64,000 bases of DNA, from positions 310,001 through 374,000 of the forward strand of contig KN880431.1 in the NCBI GenBank assembly GCA_000934385.1, given 5' to 3'. Positions 46,664 through 61,873 of this stretch are shown here, piece after piece. The notes beneath the pieces are model-generated. The model was not told where the DNA came from, made no database searches, and was given only the letters and a program-made list of their open reading frames with translations. The position numbers and the translations under genes were made by a program. Numbering within the stretch: the first letter of the stretch is position 1; the number at the start of each line of letters is the position of its first letter. This stretch comes from Cylindrobasidium torrendii FP15055 ss-10. Taxonomy: Eukaryota > Basidiomycota > Agaricomycetes > Agaricales > Physalacriaceae.

Positions 46664-48971
46664 CTAAACCACCCCATACTCGCTAAGCATCTCGTGTTGA
46701 TGTTCCCACGGCACCGGAATGAAGGACTCCATACCCATTCTGCGAGGATGGTCGACCGCCAACGGCTCGCCAACCACATCAACAGCGACAGGCATCGCAT
46801 TGGTCGAAAACTTCGCACCCTGAACGATAACATCTCCATTTGCATTGACGATGTAAGCGCCCGAGCCATCCGAACCCGGCTGGTTTCCAACGCCGTTCAC
46901 CCAGGTCATCGTGTCCGACCAGTCCATCCCAAACGACGATCCTTCGGTATGGTCGGTGAAGGTAGTCATCTGAACAGTCCTGTCGCCTGCAGAGTAGCAC
47001 GACGAACTGGAGTCAGTCGACGACGGAGAGTACGACAACACAGGAGTCGGAGGTGTCGAGTCGAGTACCGTGTCAGGCTGGGTCGAGGTCATTCAGAAGC
47101 TCCATCTCAAGAACCAGTTAGCACACACCTGGATAACAGCCAGGCAATCGGCAACGACCGTCGAAGAAGTGACGGCAGAGCCACTGAGCGGCCCCGGCGG
47201 TACGAAAACATGAGTGGGGACGGTAGCCGCCCTCCGAAGTGGACGGTTCGGCGTAGCAGCGACGGGTGGGCTGGACGCGGCCAAATTGGCCTCGCTACGA
47301 CAGCGCGAGAGGCCGCGCGGACTGGCCTGTGCGGCAGCCGCTGCAGCCTCTGCCGCTGACTTGCCCACCCAAAGACGCCACCCCAGTGCGTCACCTAGTG
47401 CGCGCTCGCAGCGACTGACTTCGCGAGGCGGGAGGCCACAGAGTTTGGCCCAGGCGCGGTTTGAGTAGCACTTGTCTTGCATGAATTTCGACGCGAGGAT
47501 AAGGGAGGCCAAAAAGGCTCGACGAGGGCAAAGGAGGGGGGAGGGCATTGGAGGAAGAGGTGGCAGGTCGACACTGGTCTTGGTTGGACACACAGAGACT
47601 TGAGCGGTGCCTACCGTGTCGTCGGAAATGTCGTCCATTGCGACGGTAGGGATAGATGCGCCTGGTTGTGGCGTACTGTCGATGGTAGTTTCCACACCCA
47701 GCTGGAAGTCAGCCGGGGTCCCTGGGACGATTCGCTCAGCCAATTCCGGCTCTCCGCGAACGCCTTCGCCAATCTTCTCGAGGCGGCAGATTTCGTCGAT
47801 TTGGGGGCGGACGGCTTCGAGGTAACAAAGCGCCGTTTGAAGCACACTGCCGGTGCTTTTCGAACGTTTGAGTACTTCTTGCACAAATGCTTTGACGGGT
47901 ACAAGCGGCTTGCGGCGCGTATCCCCAACTTCGGCGTGAGAGGAAAAGGATTCGGAACATAATGATGAGGCCGGCGTGATTGATGGCGTGACTCGTGCTG
48001 ACGCCTGCTGACTCGTTGGTGTGTGTGCGGCGGTAGCCTCGTATGTGTATGCGACGCCGAGTTCGCTGCAGAGTGGATTGGGGGATGATGATTCGGTGGT
48101 GGTGTAGACGTCGGGAATGTCTGCACAGAGAATTCTCTTTTTCGCGTACTTCGCGTACTGCCATGATCATCAATCAGCGTTCCCCCGACACCGAGTTCGC
48201 TGCAGAGGGGATTGGCGGAGGATGATTCGGTGGTGGTGTAGACGTCGGGAATGTCTGCACAGAGAATTCTCTTTTTCGCGTACTTCGCGTACTGCCATGA
48301 TCATCAATCAGCGTTCCCCCGACACCGAGTTCGCTGCAGAGGGGATTGGCGGAGGATGATTCGGTGGTGGTGTAGATGTCGGGAATGTCGCGAGGCTGCC
48401 AGATAGCGCCCAGAACCTTCACGGCTTGGTCTGAGTGATATCAGCATCACACAATATTGATTCATGAGCCATTGTACTCGCCGACGAGTCCTAAAGCGTA
48501 TTGCTTTTTGTTGTTGCCAGAGGCGTTGTCTCGAGATTGAACGATTGATACCAAGGGAGGGGGCTGGGGAGGTGCGCACTGTGCATGGCGGGCGCCGTCG
48601 GAGAGATGAGATTGTTGCGGGGGAGAGCTTGGGGTGCTGAGAGTCGGAGTCGAGTTGGGAATAGACGCATATGGTTGCCACCGAAGCTTGTTGCGCGTGG
48701 CGGCGGGGGAAAGAGCGGGTGGAATAATCTGAAGGGGGGGACGCGTAGCGAAATATCCACTGATACGGTAGAATGAGAGAGTTGGGTGTTGGGGGAACTG
48801 TGTAACGCGAGGACGGTAAACTTAAACGGTAAGGTAGGCATTAATGGGGGGAATAGTAATATCTTGCTGGGAAGTGACGAGAGATTGAGAAACGGAGGCG
48901 GCAGAAGTGGCGAGGGCGTTGGCGGCGAGCGACGGTGAGTAGTAGCGACGAAAAGCAGAGTTGGAGCACAT
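46664..48971 (-). CDS. PCL/Pho80-type cyclin with internally duplicated exon
   Basis: Cyclin expected to activate a Pho85-like CDK. The start at 48971 (MCSNSAFRRYYSPSL) is followed by a disordered N-terminus. Exon copies carrying TTTESSSANPLCSEL occur three times in tandem, each separated by a 71-nt GT-AG intron (48255-48325, 48121-48191). The cyclin box follows: PLVPVKAFVQEVLKRS, STGSVLQTALCYLEAVRP, then after an acidic spacer RRAFLASLILASKFMQDKCYSNRAWAKL, LPPREVSRCERALGDALGWRLWVG. The spacer between the first and second cyclin helices is long (about 75 residues),Pro/Thr-rich. The C-terminus (46664-47080) is Ser/Thr-rich and spliced via an intron whose acceptor is near 47080. The intron at 48431-48481 appears to begin with GC. 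The exon 1/2 junction (about 48730-48825) is the least certain. The fold assignment is firm; the exact paralogue is not. Confidence 0.82.
48058..48388 (-). repeat. 134-bp tandem repeat = duplicated exon + intron in the cyclin gene
   Basis: Three 63-bp exon copies (48326-48388, 48192-48254, 48058-48120 in transcript order) alternate with two identical 71-bp introns. The first and second exon copies differ by one base; the third differs from the second by three. Each copy is 21 codons, starting in phase 1, so any number of copies keeps the frame. The intron contains a 9-bp direct repeat (GTACGCGAA twice). The last copy is followed by GCGTCG where the others have the donor GTGTCG. Confidence 0.9.
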
Positions 48972-49771
48972 TGTGATATTGGTTGCGAGACGGATGCTCA
49001 AGTCGATGCCGACCTGAACTATCCGGATAGAAGTCTACCGCTTGTCTTAGCGATAAGACTTGCTAGAAGGGTTGCTGTTTTTGTTGACGATGGTAGGTGA
49101 CAGAGATTTAGAAGTATCGAGTCAGCGAGCTGCGTGCTGCGAAATGAGGCGGTATGGAAGTCAGAAGCGGGCTGGCGCTATATCCAAAGGCGGTTCAGAG
49201 TGACTCGTCGGTCGGCCCGCATTACCGGTGAGTCAAGCTGGCTGGGACTCCGAGAGCACGTGTCATCAAGCAGAACCAAACATTGCGCCACAGTCGGTTG
49301 GATTGCGGCAAAGGCGGCATCTCTGCCTTGCGACTGTCGCGCTAGCACGATGGTGACACGTGCACGCCAAGTACACGGATGTTGCATTGGCCCGGATGGC
49401 CTTGGGATGCCCAACTAAACACAGATCATGCGGGAGTGGGCCGAATTGATGGCGGCTATTAATCCCCATGGCTGGATGGTTCAAAGCACTTGGCATTCGA
49501 GGAAATTCGCTCTGTGAACTGTACTGCACTGGCATTTGTCGATAGTATTTTCTAGCGTTTTTTTTATCGAGCTACACGGCTCTGATGACGGCCGAAAAGG
49601 AGCGGCTGTCGAACTTTGCTATCCGAACTGTAGCATTACTCCACAGATCGCCCAAATATCTGCCTCGTGGTCCATCACTCAAATGCGCGGCCAAAAATTG
49701 CCTTGGCTCCCAGCCTTCTCTCCCTCTCACCACCACCTTCAACCCTCCCGACCCCTTCAAATTACATTGTC
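48972..49771. promoter_or_regulatory. divergent intergenic region (cyclin / SLT protein)
   Basis: 800 bp between divergent start codons. No TATA box is obvious. Short frames have no motif. Confidence 0.35.
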
Positions 49772-51044
49772 ATGAAGTCATTCGTTATACTTTCTCTCTT
49801 CGTCGCTCTTTCGACCGCGTCCTCCATCCACGATGTGCCGGCCTCTAACCGCCATACACGCCATGCTCGTAGCGGTTCCAAGAATCTGTCCAAGCGTTGC
49901 GAGGCTCGCGACAACAGAGTAAGTTTCGTCCATTCTTTCTGGATATGTGCGTTTATTTATCTTATTATCCCAGTTCGTAACCTCGTCGGCTGCACCCTCT
50001 GCTACACCTGACAGCTCGAACAACGACGCGGCAGGACTCGCCGCCGGAAATGACAGCCTCAGGGAAGGCGACGGTCAGTGGGATGGCGGTGATAATGGTG
50101 GCGACTGGAACAACGGTGGCGACTACAATGCCGGTAGTGGAGACAATGGCGGAGGTGATTACAACGCTGGGAACGACAACGGCGGCGGTGATTATGGCTC
50201 TGGCAGCGACAACAGTGGCGGAAGCTGGTCCACCGGTGGCACCTACAGCGGGACCAGTGCTTGTGGCGACAGTGGCGCCTCCTCGGAGACGACTGCCACC
50301 TCTGGCCCCATGGGCTCCCTCGACTTCCTCAACTGTGGTATTGAAAGTACGTATTTTCACGTCTACCTAGCATTGGTACTCATTTCATGCAAGGCGGAGG
50401 CTGGAACCCGCCGGCCATTTACCTCTCCGACCTCAAGGCGGTCAGCCTCGACGAGGCTATTCAGGACCCGAACTCGCCTTTCCAGGCTTGCAAGGAGTAC
50501 ATTCCTCTGTTCGACACCTACGCCACCCAGCACGGTATCCCACCCATCATGATGGCCTCTTTCGCTCTCCAGGAGTCTACCTGCAACCCAGCAACTACTG
50601 GCGGAGGTGGGGAGGCTGGCCTGATGCAGCTCACCTCTGACAAGTGCGGCAACGCGCCCGGTGGAAACTGCTACGATGTTGTACGTATCGCGACCTCACG
50701 GCAGCCACATGAAACTCATATCTCATAGGACTACAACATCAGAACCGCCACCGAGTACTTCGCCGGCCTCATCAATAACAACGGCGGCACAGTTCTCGAA
50801 GCTATCGGTCAATACAACGGCTGGTTCAAGGGCATGACCTACAACGATGCCACCGACGCTCGTTACAGCTCTTGCTGCAGATGCCAGAGGAACTTGGATT
50901 AGTGAGCCCCACTCTCATTTTCCCATTTCTCGTTCTAATGTTCCTTGCAGCGCTCACCAATTCCTGAATGGCTGGATGCAAAACATCAACGCCTACAGCT
51001 CCTCCCTTCGTCTGGGACGCTTCTTCAACCTCGATGTCTGTTAG
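49772..51044 (+). CDS. secreted protein with a lytic-transglycosylase-like (SLT) domain
   Basis: Extracellular protein with a lysozyme/SLT-like fold. Five exons (49772-49918, 49974-50346, 50394-50680, 50729-50901, 50951-51044) give 357 residues, in frame. Signal peptide MKSFVILSLFVALSTASS, then a basic segment (RHTRHARSGSKNLSKRCEAR) that may be a pro-region with a dibasic KR site. A ~70-residue linker of Gly/Asp/Asn repeats (units such as DNGGGDYNAG) follows. The catalytic-type domain begins near 175: FDTYATQHGIPPIMMASFALQEST, with the Glu at about 234 in the SLT position; then GEAGLMQLTSDKCG (the GLMQ motif) and IRTATEYFAGLINNNGG. Cysteines suggest disulphides. In bacteria this fold cuts peptidoglycan; here a role against bacteria or on chitin-like polymers is inference. 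Confidence 0.85.
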
Positions 51045-51401
51045 ATGTGTCCCATTCTGTTGTGGTGCATTGATGTGTTTTGCTGTTACGATTTGTACAC
51101 TACTATTGGGATCTGAAGTAGAGTACAACGGCTAATCGCTCTTTTTATCTATCTATACCCATGATCCCTGCATCTTATACATTTCTGGATAGTTGAACAC
51201 CGTATACAAGTATGAACGTCGCCAACCTAAGTGTCCTTTTCGAGCAGGCCCGCAGCAGTGATCGCCACTGGATAGGGTAAGACAGTGACTCAGTTCCATT
51301 GTCTTTTGACCCGGGGCTGTCACGAGTGCTCTTGGATAGATAACGTGCGAATACAGGATATACTAGTTAGTGATGGTACATTTGTGCAGTGATCTACCTC
51401 T
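51045..51401. other. intergenic, convergent 3' ends
   Basis: 3' flanks of the SLT gene and the PP5 gene. Nothing seen. Confidence 0.4.
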
Positions 51402-53737
51402 ACATCATCATGCTCGCTAGCCCACCGGCATAAGCCATGGGCTTCATATCGGGATGGGGGCTCGCGTCGAATTGGAAATATTCTCGGTCGCCTCTCGCGT
51501 TGATGCGTATCTATAAAAATGTATCAGAATTCCGTAATGCAAACACCTCACAGATGTATGGACTCACGAAGGCGCCCTTATTGCCAACCTGGTCCACGTA
51601 ATTCGGTGCAGAGAACACCTGTGAGAAACAATGTGTGAGTGAGAGCGTGTCAGGGTAGATCGCTACACACAGTCGTGCACAATCCATCATGTTCGATTTC
51701 GTAACCATCTGGAAGGTCCTCTCTTAGCGTGTGTGTATGCAGTGTGGAGTGGTAAAGCACCTTGTCTAACTTCATGGCTGCGAATAACACCAGTGACGCC
51801 GTTCAGGTTGCACCACTTCCTCGTCACATCCGGTCCAAACCCAATACCAACGCCCTGCTCCAGTTAGCTCTATCATCGAGGCAGTCGTGCGCGACTTACA
51901 CGTTTGCTTGGGCCACGGCCTGCTGGCTTCTGTGGATCTGTCCAGAGAAGTTCACCTAACGAGTGGTTTAGTGCGATATGATACATCCGAAAGAACGACG
52001 TACACATCAGGCCATCTGTGCCCGGCTGCCTGCCAATACGTGGGACGTTGCGGATATCCTCAAGCGTGACATCGTCTTTGCTGAAGAGGCCACCATGCAC
52101 AACAAAGAATCGCCTCAGGCCTTCTTCTGAGAGAATAGAGTTGTCTTTGGGCTCCGGTGCTTGAGTTGCGGAGACAAGGGTAGCAAGTGGGACTAGAGAC
52201 GTGTGAGCAAAGGAAAGATGATGAACATCCTGATCTACGAACGCGCTGTGAATACATGTGCGAAGATCTAAGCTCTTGTTAGCTTGAATGGTAATTGACA
52301 CGGGTAATGACGAACCTTGTACGACTGCTCTCCATGCTTGTGCTTAGCTTCGCCTTCGAAGCCGTATTGCCTGTTCATATCCTTCGCTTCGTGATTTCCA
52401 CGGTTGATGTACATGAACTTGGGGTATAGCCCTACGAGCCAACATAAATCGATGGTCGTGGGCACAGAAGGACAGACGTACATTTGTAGGCAAATGCAGT
52501 GAGGATAACTTCGATGGACCAGGATCCGCGGTCAACAAGGTCGCCATTCATAAGAAGGAAATGCTTCTCGGATGGTTCCCCGGTCATGCCAAATAGATGC
52601 AGCATATCGTAGAATTGACCTGTGGAGTGTGTAAGCGGGGCGCATACAAGGCAGAACTGAGCGTACCATGGACATCGCCAATAACATCGCAAGTGGCACC
52701 CTCCGGCACGTCCACTTCAACAAGAGTCGACTCAGCTGCAAAGTACTCGTACGCCCCGAGGATGATTTCCCAAACATATCGCTTAGGTAGCGCTTTGCCT
52801 TGCTTGAACCACTCGATCATGTCCTTAATGAACTGGGGCGTTATGCTGTATTTTCCGTCCGAAAGAGTGAGCTTCGGGCCTTGGTACCCAGCATCTACAT
52901 CGCAGCCGCCTGGTGGGGAAACTGTCTCAGTGTATTGCAACGCGTCAGGGATTTAACCACGCACCCTCTTTAATGATTTCGTAGCAACGCTCTACGGGAT
53001 CCTTCTCGCCTTCAACTTCGATAGCCTGCGTGACCTTGTTTGCAATCTCGTACTTTGAAAATTGATTCACACACACCTTTTCGAACTCGATTTTTCGGAC
53101 GAGCTTTTGCGTTGCATTGAGCTGCTGGCGCACGGTTTCGTTCTTGGGTTCAATGGCTAGAACCCTTTTGAAGTCTGCTATCGCCGCCTGAGGCTTCAGG
53201 GTCTGCAGCTGGCAGGTCGCTCGTCTGCGGACATTGAGTTTGACCGTAGAGTTTGCTAGGGTTTGAATACTAGGCACCTGAAGTAGGCCTTCGCGTATTT
53301 TGGATCAAGTAGGATGGCCTGACCTGCATTCTATCAGCGCCAGAAGCTATGAACAGTCTGGAAAACACGCACTCGCGTCTGCTAACGCATATCCAAACTC
53401 CTCGAGCTTCATCCGTGCGTATGCTCGATTATTCCACAGCGTCGCGTCCAGTGCGTTATTCTCTATGGCCTCACTGTACAGCTCCACGGCGCGCGTAAAT
53501 TCATGGCCTATGGGCACACTTCCGTTCGAATAAACAACTTTGAATTTGAAGAGACAGCGCACTGGAGAAAGCCTTATTCGCCTGCGCTTTGATTTCCGTT
53601 GCCTTGGCCTTGCCAGCATCCGTCACAACGACATCGCTCAAATTCACAGTGGATAGTTGTGGGGAAGAGACAGAGGATGGCGGGCTAGACGCGCTGGTCG
53701 CCGGCGAAGAAGGCCCAGACGCAGTTGTATCACTCAT
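51402..53737 (-). CDS. PPT1: serine/threonine protein phosphatase 5 (TPR phosphatase)
   Basis: Hsp90-associated phosphatase. About ten exons are read on the minus strand. The N-terminus ([20 protein letters not shown]) is disordered; three TPR units follow ([10 protein letters not shown]..., [20 protein letters not shown], then [19 protein letters not shown]). The PP2A-like catalytic domain has [14 protein letters not shown] (GDxHG), [12 protein letters not shown] (GDxVDRG), RGNHE, the HGG-loop FFVVHGGLF, and RSHEVR; the gene ends [14 protein letters not shown]. All metal ligands are present. Splice junctions read in phase, e.g. [16 protein letters not shown] and HVFTA/LPLATLV. The linker FNGD-type residue is Leu (GDLVDRG) rather than the common Phe. 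Intact. Confidence 0.92.
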
Positions 53738-54077
53738 GGGTAGTTGAGATCAAGAGATATCAGACGCGCGTCATAGCGCAAATCAAGCCGAATTTTGATG
53801 CGTCTCTTTTGGCGTCTTGCTTCCTCTCAAGTTTCGTAGCCAGACGTACATATGGCCGTCTCAATTCTCGACAACAAATTGACTGCCATCTAAGAGCAAA
53901 TTACTTGGAGTGGCTGAGCGCACCTCGTATTCAGGTCCACGGGTCCGATAAACAACAGATTATTTGCGAGGGTAGGAGCAACGGAGTACAAGAAATACAA
54001 ATATATAATTTATGGATAAGCCATGCACAAGGCAGCTGTGAGGTCCCAATGATGCAGGAAATGTAGATCAAAAATGC
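53738..54077. other. intergenic (PP5 5' flank / ISWI 3' flank)
   Basis: 340 bp between two minus-strand genes. AT-rich around 53990-54010. A plus-strand 113-codon frame has no motif. Confidence 0.35.
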
Positions 54078-58110
<4,033 letters not shown>

Positions 58111-58179
58111 GGTGGTCCAAATAACAGATGAGTGACAGTTTGTGACCCGCGGCCCATTCAACCGTCACCTCCTTCCATC
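58111..58179. promoter_or_regulatory. 69-bp bidirectional promoter (ISWI / U2SURP)
   Basis: Only 69 bp separate the two start codons. No TATA box. The two 5' leaders must be very short or the transcripts overlap. Confidence 0.6.
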
Positions 58180-60689
58180 ATGCACCATTCACATCTGAAG
58201 CGCCCCAACCTTGGGGGCTTCTTCGAACCCGATAACGACAATATTTCAAGCACAGTGCGACTGCTACACAAATTCCGCACGTTTATATGAAATCTGAGCA
58301 CCTCTATTTCATAGCAAAAGGCAAGCATCGATGATGCCAAATTGTCGCACTACAACGCGGGCGTGGTCCGCAAATCTCGCAAGGAGAAGGAGGCAGAAGC
58401 AGCCGAGGCCAAACGCCGGGAGGAGGAAGAGGATAATGCCCGGGCATATGCTGAATTCATTGACACATTCGAAAGCGGCCCAGCGAAGCCACCGTCAGCC
58501 GCTGCGTTCGTAAGAGCTGGTCAACATGCACCGGCAGGAATATCCAGGCAGGGCCCAACTCACGCCTTTAACCGGGTAGGTGCAACCTTTCTGTGTTGCC
58601 CAACGCTTACTTACCGTTCACAGTCTCCATCCCCAGAGGCGCCAGTTCCCCGAGCAAAAGGTCGACGCGCTATGGATTCCTTCCTGGAGGAAATCAAAAA
58701 GTACGTGCTGCAAACCCTCATCGGCCATATATTCATGTTCTTAGAGAGCAAGCCGTCCGCGAGGCCAAGTATGCTAGGCAAGGTGCGCTTCGTTCTGTTC
58801 GAAATCTTTACCATATGCTTATACTCAATAGCCCCGGGAAAATCTGCTCTTGCAATGGCTGGTGCGTTTTGCGACGTATCAGTTATATCTATTCACTCAA
58901 CGACGTGCAGCATATGACAGTCAAAGTGGCAGCAGGGATCGTGGGGACTCGCAGACGACAAACATTTTTGTCGCCAACCTCCCAACGAGCGTCACAGAGC
59001 AGAGTCTTGGCATGTTCTTCGCTCGCCTAGGACCTGTTGCATCAGTCCGTCGACCCAAACCCTCCCCGCACCAATCTCACGATCGCACAGGTCAAAGTTA
59101 TGTGGCCGAGGACAGATGGCACCATGGGGCCTGGCACCGACATGACGGCCAGCAGGCGCGCAAAAAACACGGGTCTCAGTGGCTTCGTATCCTACATGAC
59201 TCGTGAAGATGCAGAGGATGCGGTGCGAGAACTCGACGGGTCAGAATGGGGTGGCTCTGTGCTTCGCGTTGGTTGGAGCAAATCCGTGACAATTCCTGCG
59301 CGCCCTTTATACGGTAAGCGCCATTGTCCGTCAAACTTTGATGTCGCCTAACATCATCAAGTCAACTCCCTTCATAAACGCAAAGAGCGAAGTCACTCTC
59401 GAGATGACCGTTCTCGTTCCCGCTCCCGGTCGCGCTCTCCCAAACGAAAGAGGGCTCGCTCTCGTGCTCACTCGTATTCTCGCTCGCCATCACCAGATTC
59501 TACGGACGAAGCCGGCCAGGTTACCAACACCTTCATACGCGCGGTAGCTGTGGCGGTCAAAGGTCAGGGTGAGGACTACGAGGAAAGTCTGTGGAAGCGT
59601 GAGCGTAACAATCCCAAATATGCTTTCATGAGACCATCGGTGCGTATCACGTCGCAGAAGCGTCCTTTTTCGCTTACAATTTACCCACAGCACAACAAAC
59701 ATCATATATATCGGGACCTGCTAGTGGACCGACGCCCCGCTTCCCCAGAGTTCGAAGACGATGTAGGTCACACACACATTGCTATGCTGTTTTTTGTTGT
59801 TCATACCCGACAGGGCTATCATTCAGCGTACTCAACGGACTCAGCGGAAGATTCTGAGCGCGAGCACTCCTCGAAGCATGTCCTTGGTAAATATGCTCGA
59901 CGGCGCTTTGAAACCATGCTCCGTGGGCTAACAGGAAAGCGAGGCGAAATCGCGCGGTGCATGGCGTTTAGCCTTGAGCATGCTGAAGCAGCTCATGAAG
60001 TTGCTGACATTATCATCGCATCCCTGCTCGTCGACTCTACCCCAGTGCCTCGTAAAGTTGCACGGCTCTATCTCATTTGCGATATCTTGCACAACTCCGC
60101 CTCCTCCGTTCCCAGCGCCTGGAAATTCAGACAAGAGTTCCAGGCGCGCCTTGGGATTGTATTCGACCATCTGGCGAATATCTATCACTCCTTCCCTGGA
60201 CGGATGACGGCAGGGACTTTCAAGAAACAGATCACCGCGGTAGTAGACGTGTGGGACGATTGGATTGTTTTTCCCGCCGATTTTCTACAAGAGCTGAGGA
60301 AGAGGCTGGATGGGAAACCGCTTACGGGTGAACTAGATGCGGCGCGGACTCAAGATAAGGGAAAGCAGCGGGAGGAACAAGAGTCAAGGTTCAAGAAGAC
60401 TGCTTTCAAAGCTGCAACGACTGCGCCTGTTGAGGACTTGGACGGCGCGCCGATGGAGGACGATGTAGATGGGGCGCCGATGGAAGATGATGTGGACGGA
60501 GCACCCATGGAGAATGATTTGGATGGCGAACCTATGGCTGATGACCCCGACATTGATGGTGCTCCTATGGACGACTTGGATGGCGAGCCATTGCAGGATG
60601 ATAATCTCGATGGGCAGGCCATAGTCGACGATGATCTCGATGGAGTGCCCATGGATGAAGAGTCCGACGTAGAGGATGGACCGCTGTAG
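58180..60689 (+). CDS. U2 snRNP-associated SR140/U2SURP-like splicing factor
   Basis: Spliceosomal protein with RRM, SURP and CID modules. The start at 58180 (MHHSHLKRPNLGGFFEP) splices over 58255-58314 into QKASIDDAKLSHYNAG, and about eight further short introns follow. Order: charged helix KEKEAEAAEAKRREEEEDNA; RRM (TTNIFVANLPTSVTEQSLGMFFA through GWGGSV-type RNP sequences ending VLRVGWSKSV); an Arg/Ser run (RSRSRSRSRSPKRKR); SURP module (NPKYAFMRPS / HNKHHIYRDLL); CID domain (YARRRFETMLRGLTGKRGEIARC onward); and an acidic C-terminus with about nine repeats of the D-G-x-P-M type. The order RRM-SURP-CID and the DGxPM tail match SR140. The catalytic class is scaffolding, not enzymatic. Confidence 0.9.
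60440..60685 (+). repeat. degenerate in-frame repeat encoding D-[LVI]-D-G-x-P-[ML]
   Basis: About nine imperfect units of 18-30 bp at the C-terminus of the U2SURP gene. They encode DLDGAPM, DVDGAPM, DLDGEPM and similar acidic units ending at the stop codon. Confidence 0.8.
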
Positions 60690-61161
60690 GACTCGGAATA
60701 TTTATATACAAACGTTGCGTTGAAAATGTGTAATCTGCTTTCTTTCAGGCCAGAGGCTGTTCGACGGTATACAGCGTTCCCAACCTGACGGCGACAACTG
60801 GGTTCAGCAAGGCTTCGGCTCATGTGCATCTAGAGACCGAACGCAGACAATGTCAATGCTGCGACTGGACCTTAATCTGCACACGCATTCCAAAGGACAA
60901 CTAAATTGCAAAAAGCCTCTGGGTGGTCATAAACAACGGGAAGAGCAAAAGGCGTACGTATAGCTGTAGTAAAGGTCTGTATATTTATAATGGGTTTGGA
61001 AAGGTAATTAAAGACAAGCCTAACTGAAGGGAAACCACTGGGAGGGAGGAGGCGGGGGAAAACGACAAACTAGATGCATGGTAGATGACAGAGCGTATTC
61101 CGCGACGAGGCCAATAAATATGGAGAAGATACAGATACAATGGGATGGTCCGCGTGCAACC
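60690..61161. other. intergenic, convergent 3' ends
   Basis: 3' flanks of U2SURP and an unknown gene. Nothing seen. Confidence 0.4.
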
Positions 61162-61873
61162 CTACGAAGATGCGTCTGCATTTTCGTCTGGAGTGGGAAG
61201 CGGGAGAGGCACCGCAGCGGGGGAGAGCGGGGTGGACCTGGCAGGAGACGGAGTCAGACTGAGCTGGTACGAGGCATGACGCTGGAATGGGTTGCGGGTG
61301 TTCGTGCGCGACACTGGGGATGCTGGGAGTAGTGTAAGTCAGCCAGGAGAAGGGAAGAGCAAGACCAGCAACGTACAAATCACACTCGAAGTCAGCCAGC
61401 GCAGCTCGTCAACGCGATCGAGCAGTTCGTACGCATCTTCCTTCCCGATGTCAGGCGTCTTCGCGGCGCGCGATGTGTCTGCGTCTTCGACAGCGAGAAG
61501 GCGGCCGATGCTGCTATACGACCGTTCATGCGCCATGGCACTCTGCCTAGCCCTGAGAACTGGAGAGCGTGGCGGGAACATGGAGGGCCGAAGAATGGAC
61601 AGGAATTCTTCGAGTGCTTCTGTTGCCAATGCAGCCCTATGCAAACAATCCATCAACGTCCTATGCAACCAGCAGAAAGCAGGGCACCAACCTCGGAGAC
61701 GATCTTGGCGAAGCTACGTCCTTCTCGGAGGTGGCAGGGCTGATCCTGAGTTCGTCCAAGCGCTCCATGGCGTCCGTGACCAGGCGCTGGGTGCGGAATG
61801 GGAATGGGGCGGCGAGCCTGACGGGTCGGGGTGCGACCAACACCGGATTATCGTTCGAAACAGCAAGAGTCAT
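61162..61873 (-). CDS. protein of unknown function
   Basis: Not recognised. Three exons (61692-61873, 61377-61636, 61162-61322) give 200 residues, in frame. The N-terminal half is predicted helical with short basic segments (LVTDAMERLDELRI; ALATEALEEFLSILRP), a middle helical region (SAMAHERSYSSIGRLLAVED; EDAYELLDRVDELRW), and a Ser/Pro/Thr-rich disordered tail (LSLTPSPARSTPLSPAA ending DENADASS). The heptad-like pattern of LLDRVDELRW suggests a coiled-coil subunit of a complex. There is no signal peptide. The start at 61873 (MTLAVSNDNPVLV) is chosen over an upstream Met at 61984, whose extension looks non-coding. Confidence 0.6.

Noticed and set aside
48058..48388. Satellite/CRISPR-like array reading of the 134-bp repeats
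   Set aside because: The repeats coincide exactly with coding exon plus intron of one gene, only two to three units exist, and spacers are not unique; it is an exon duplication.
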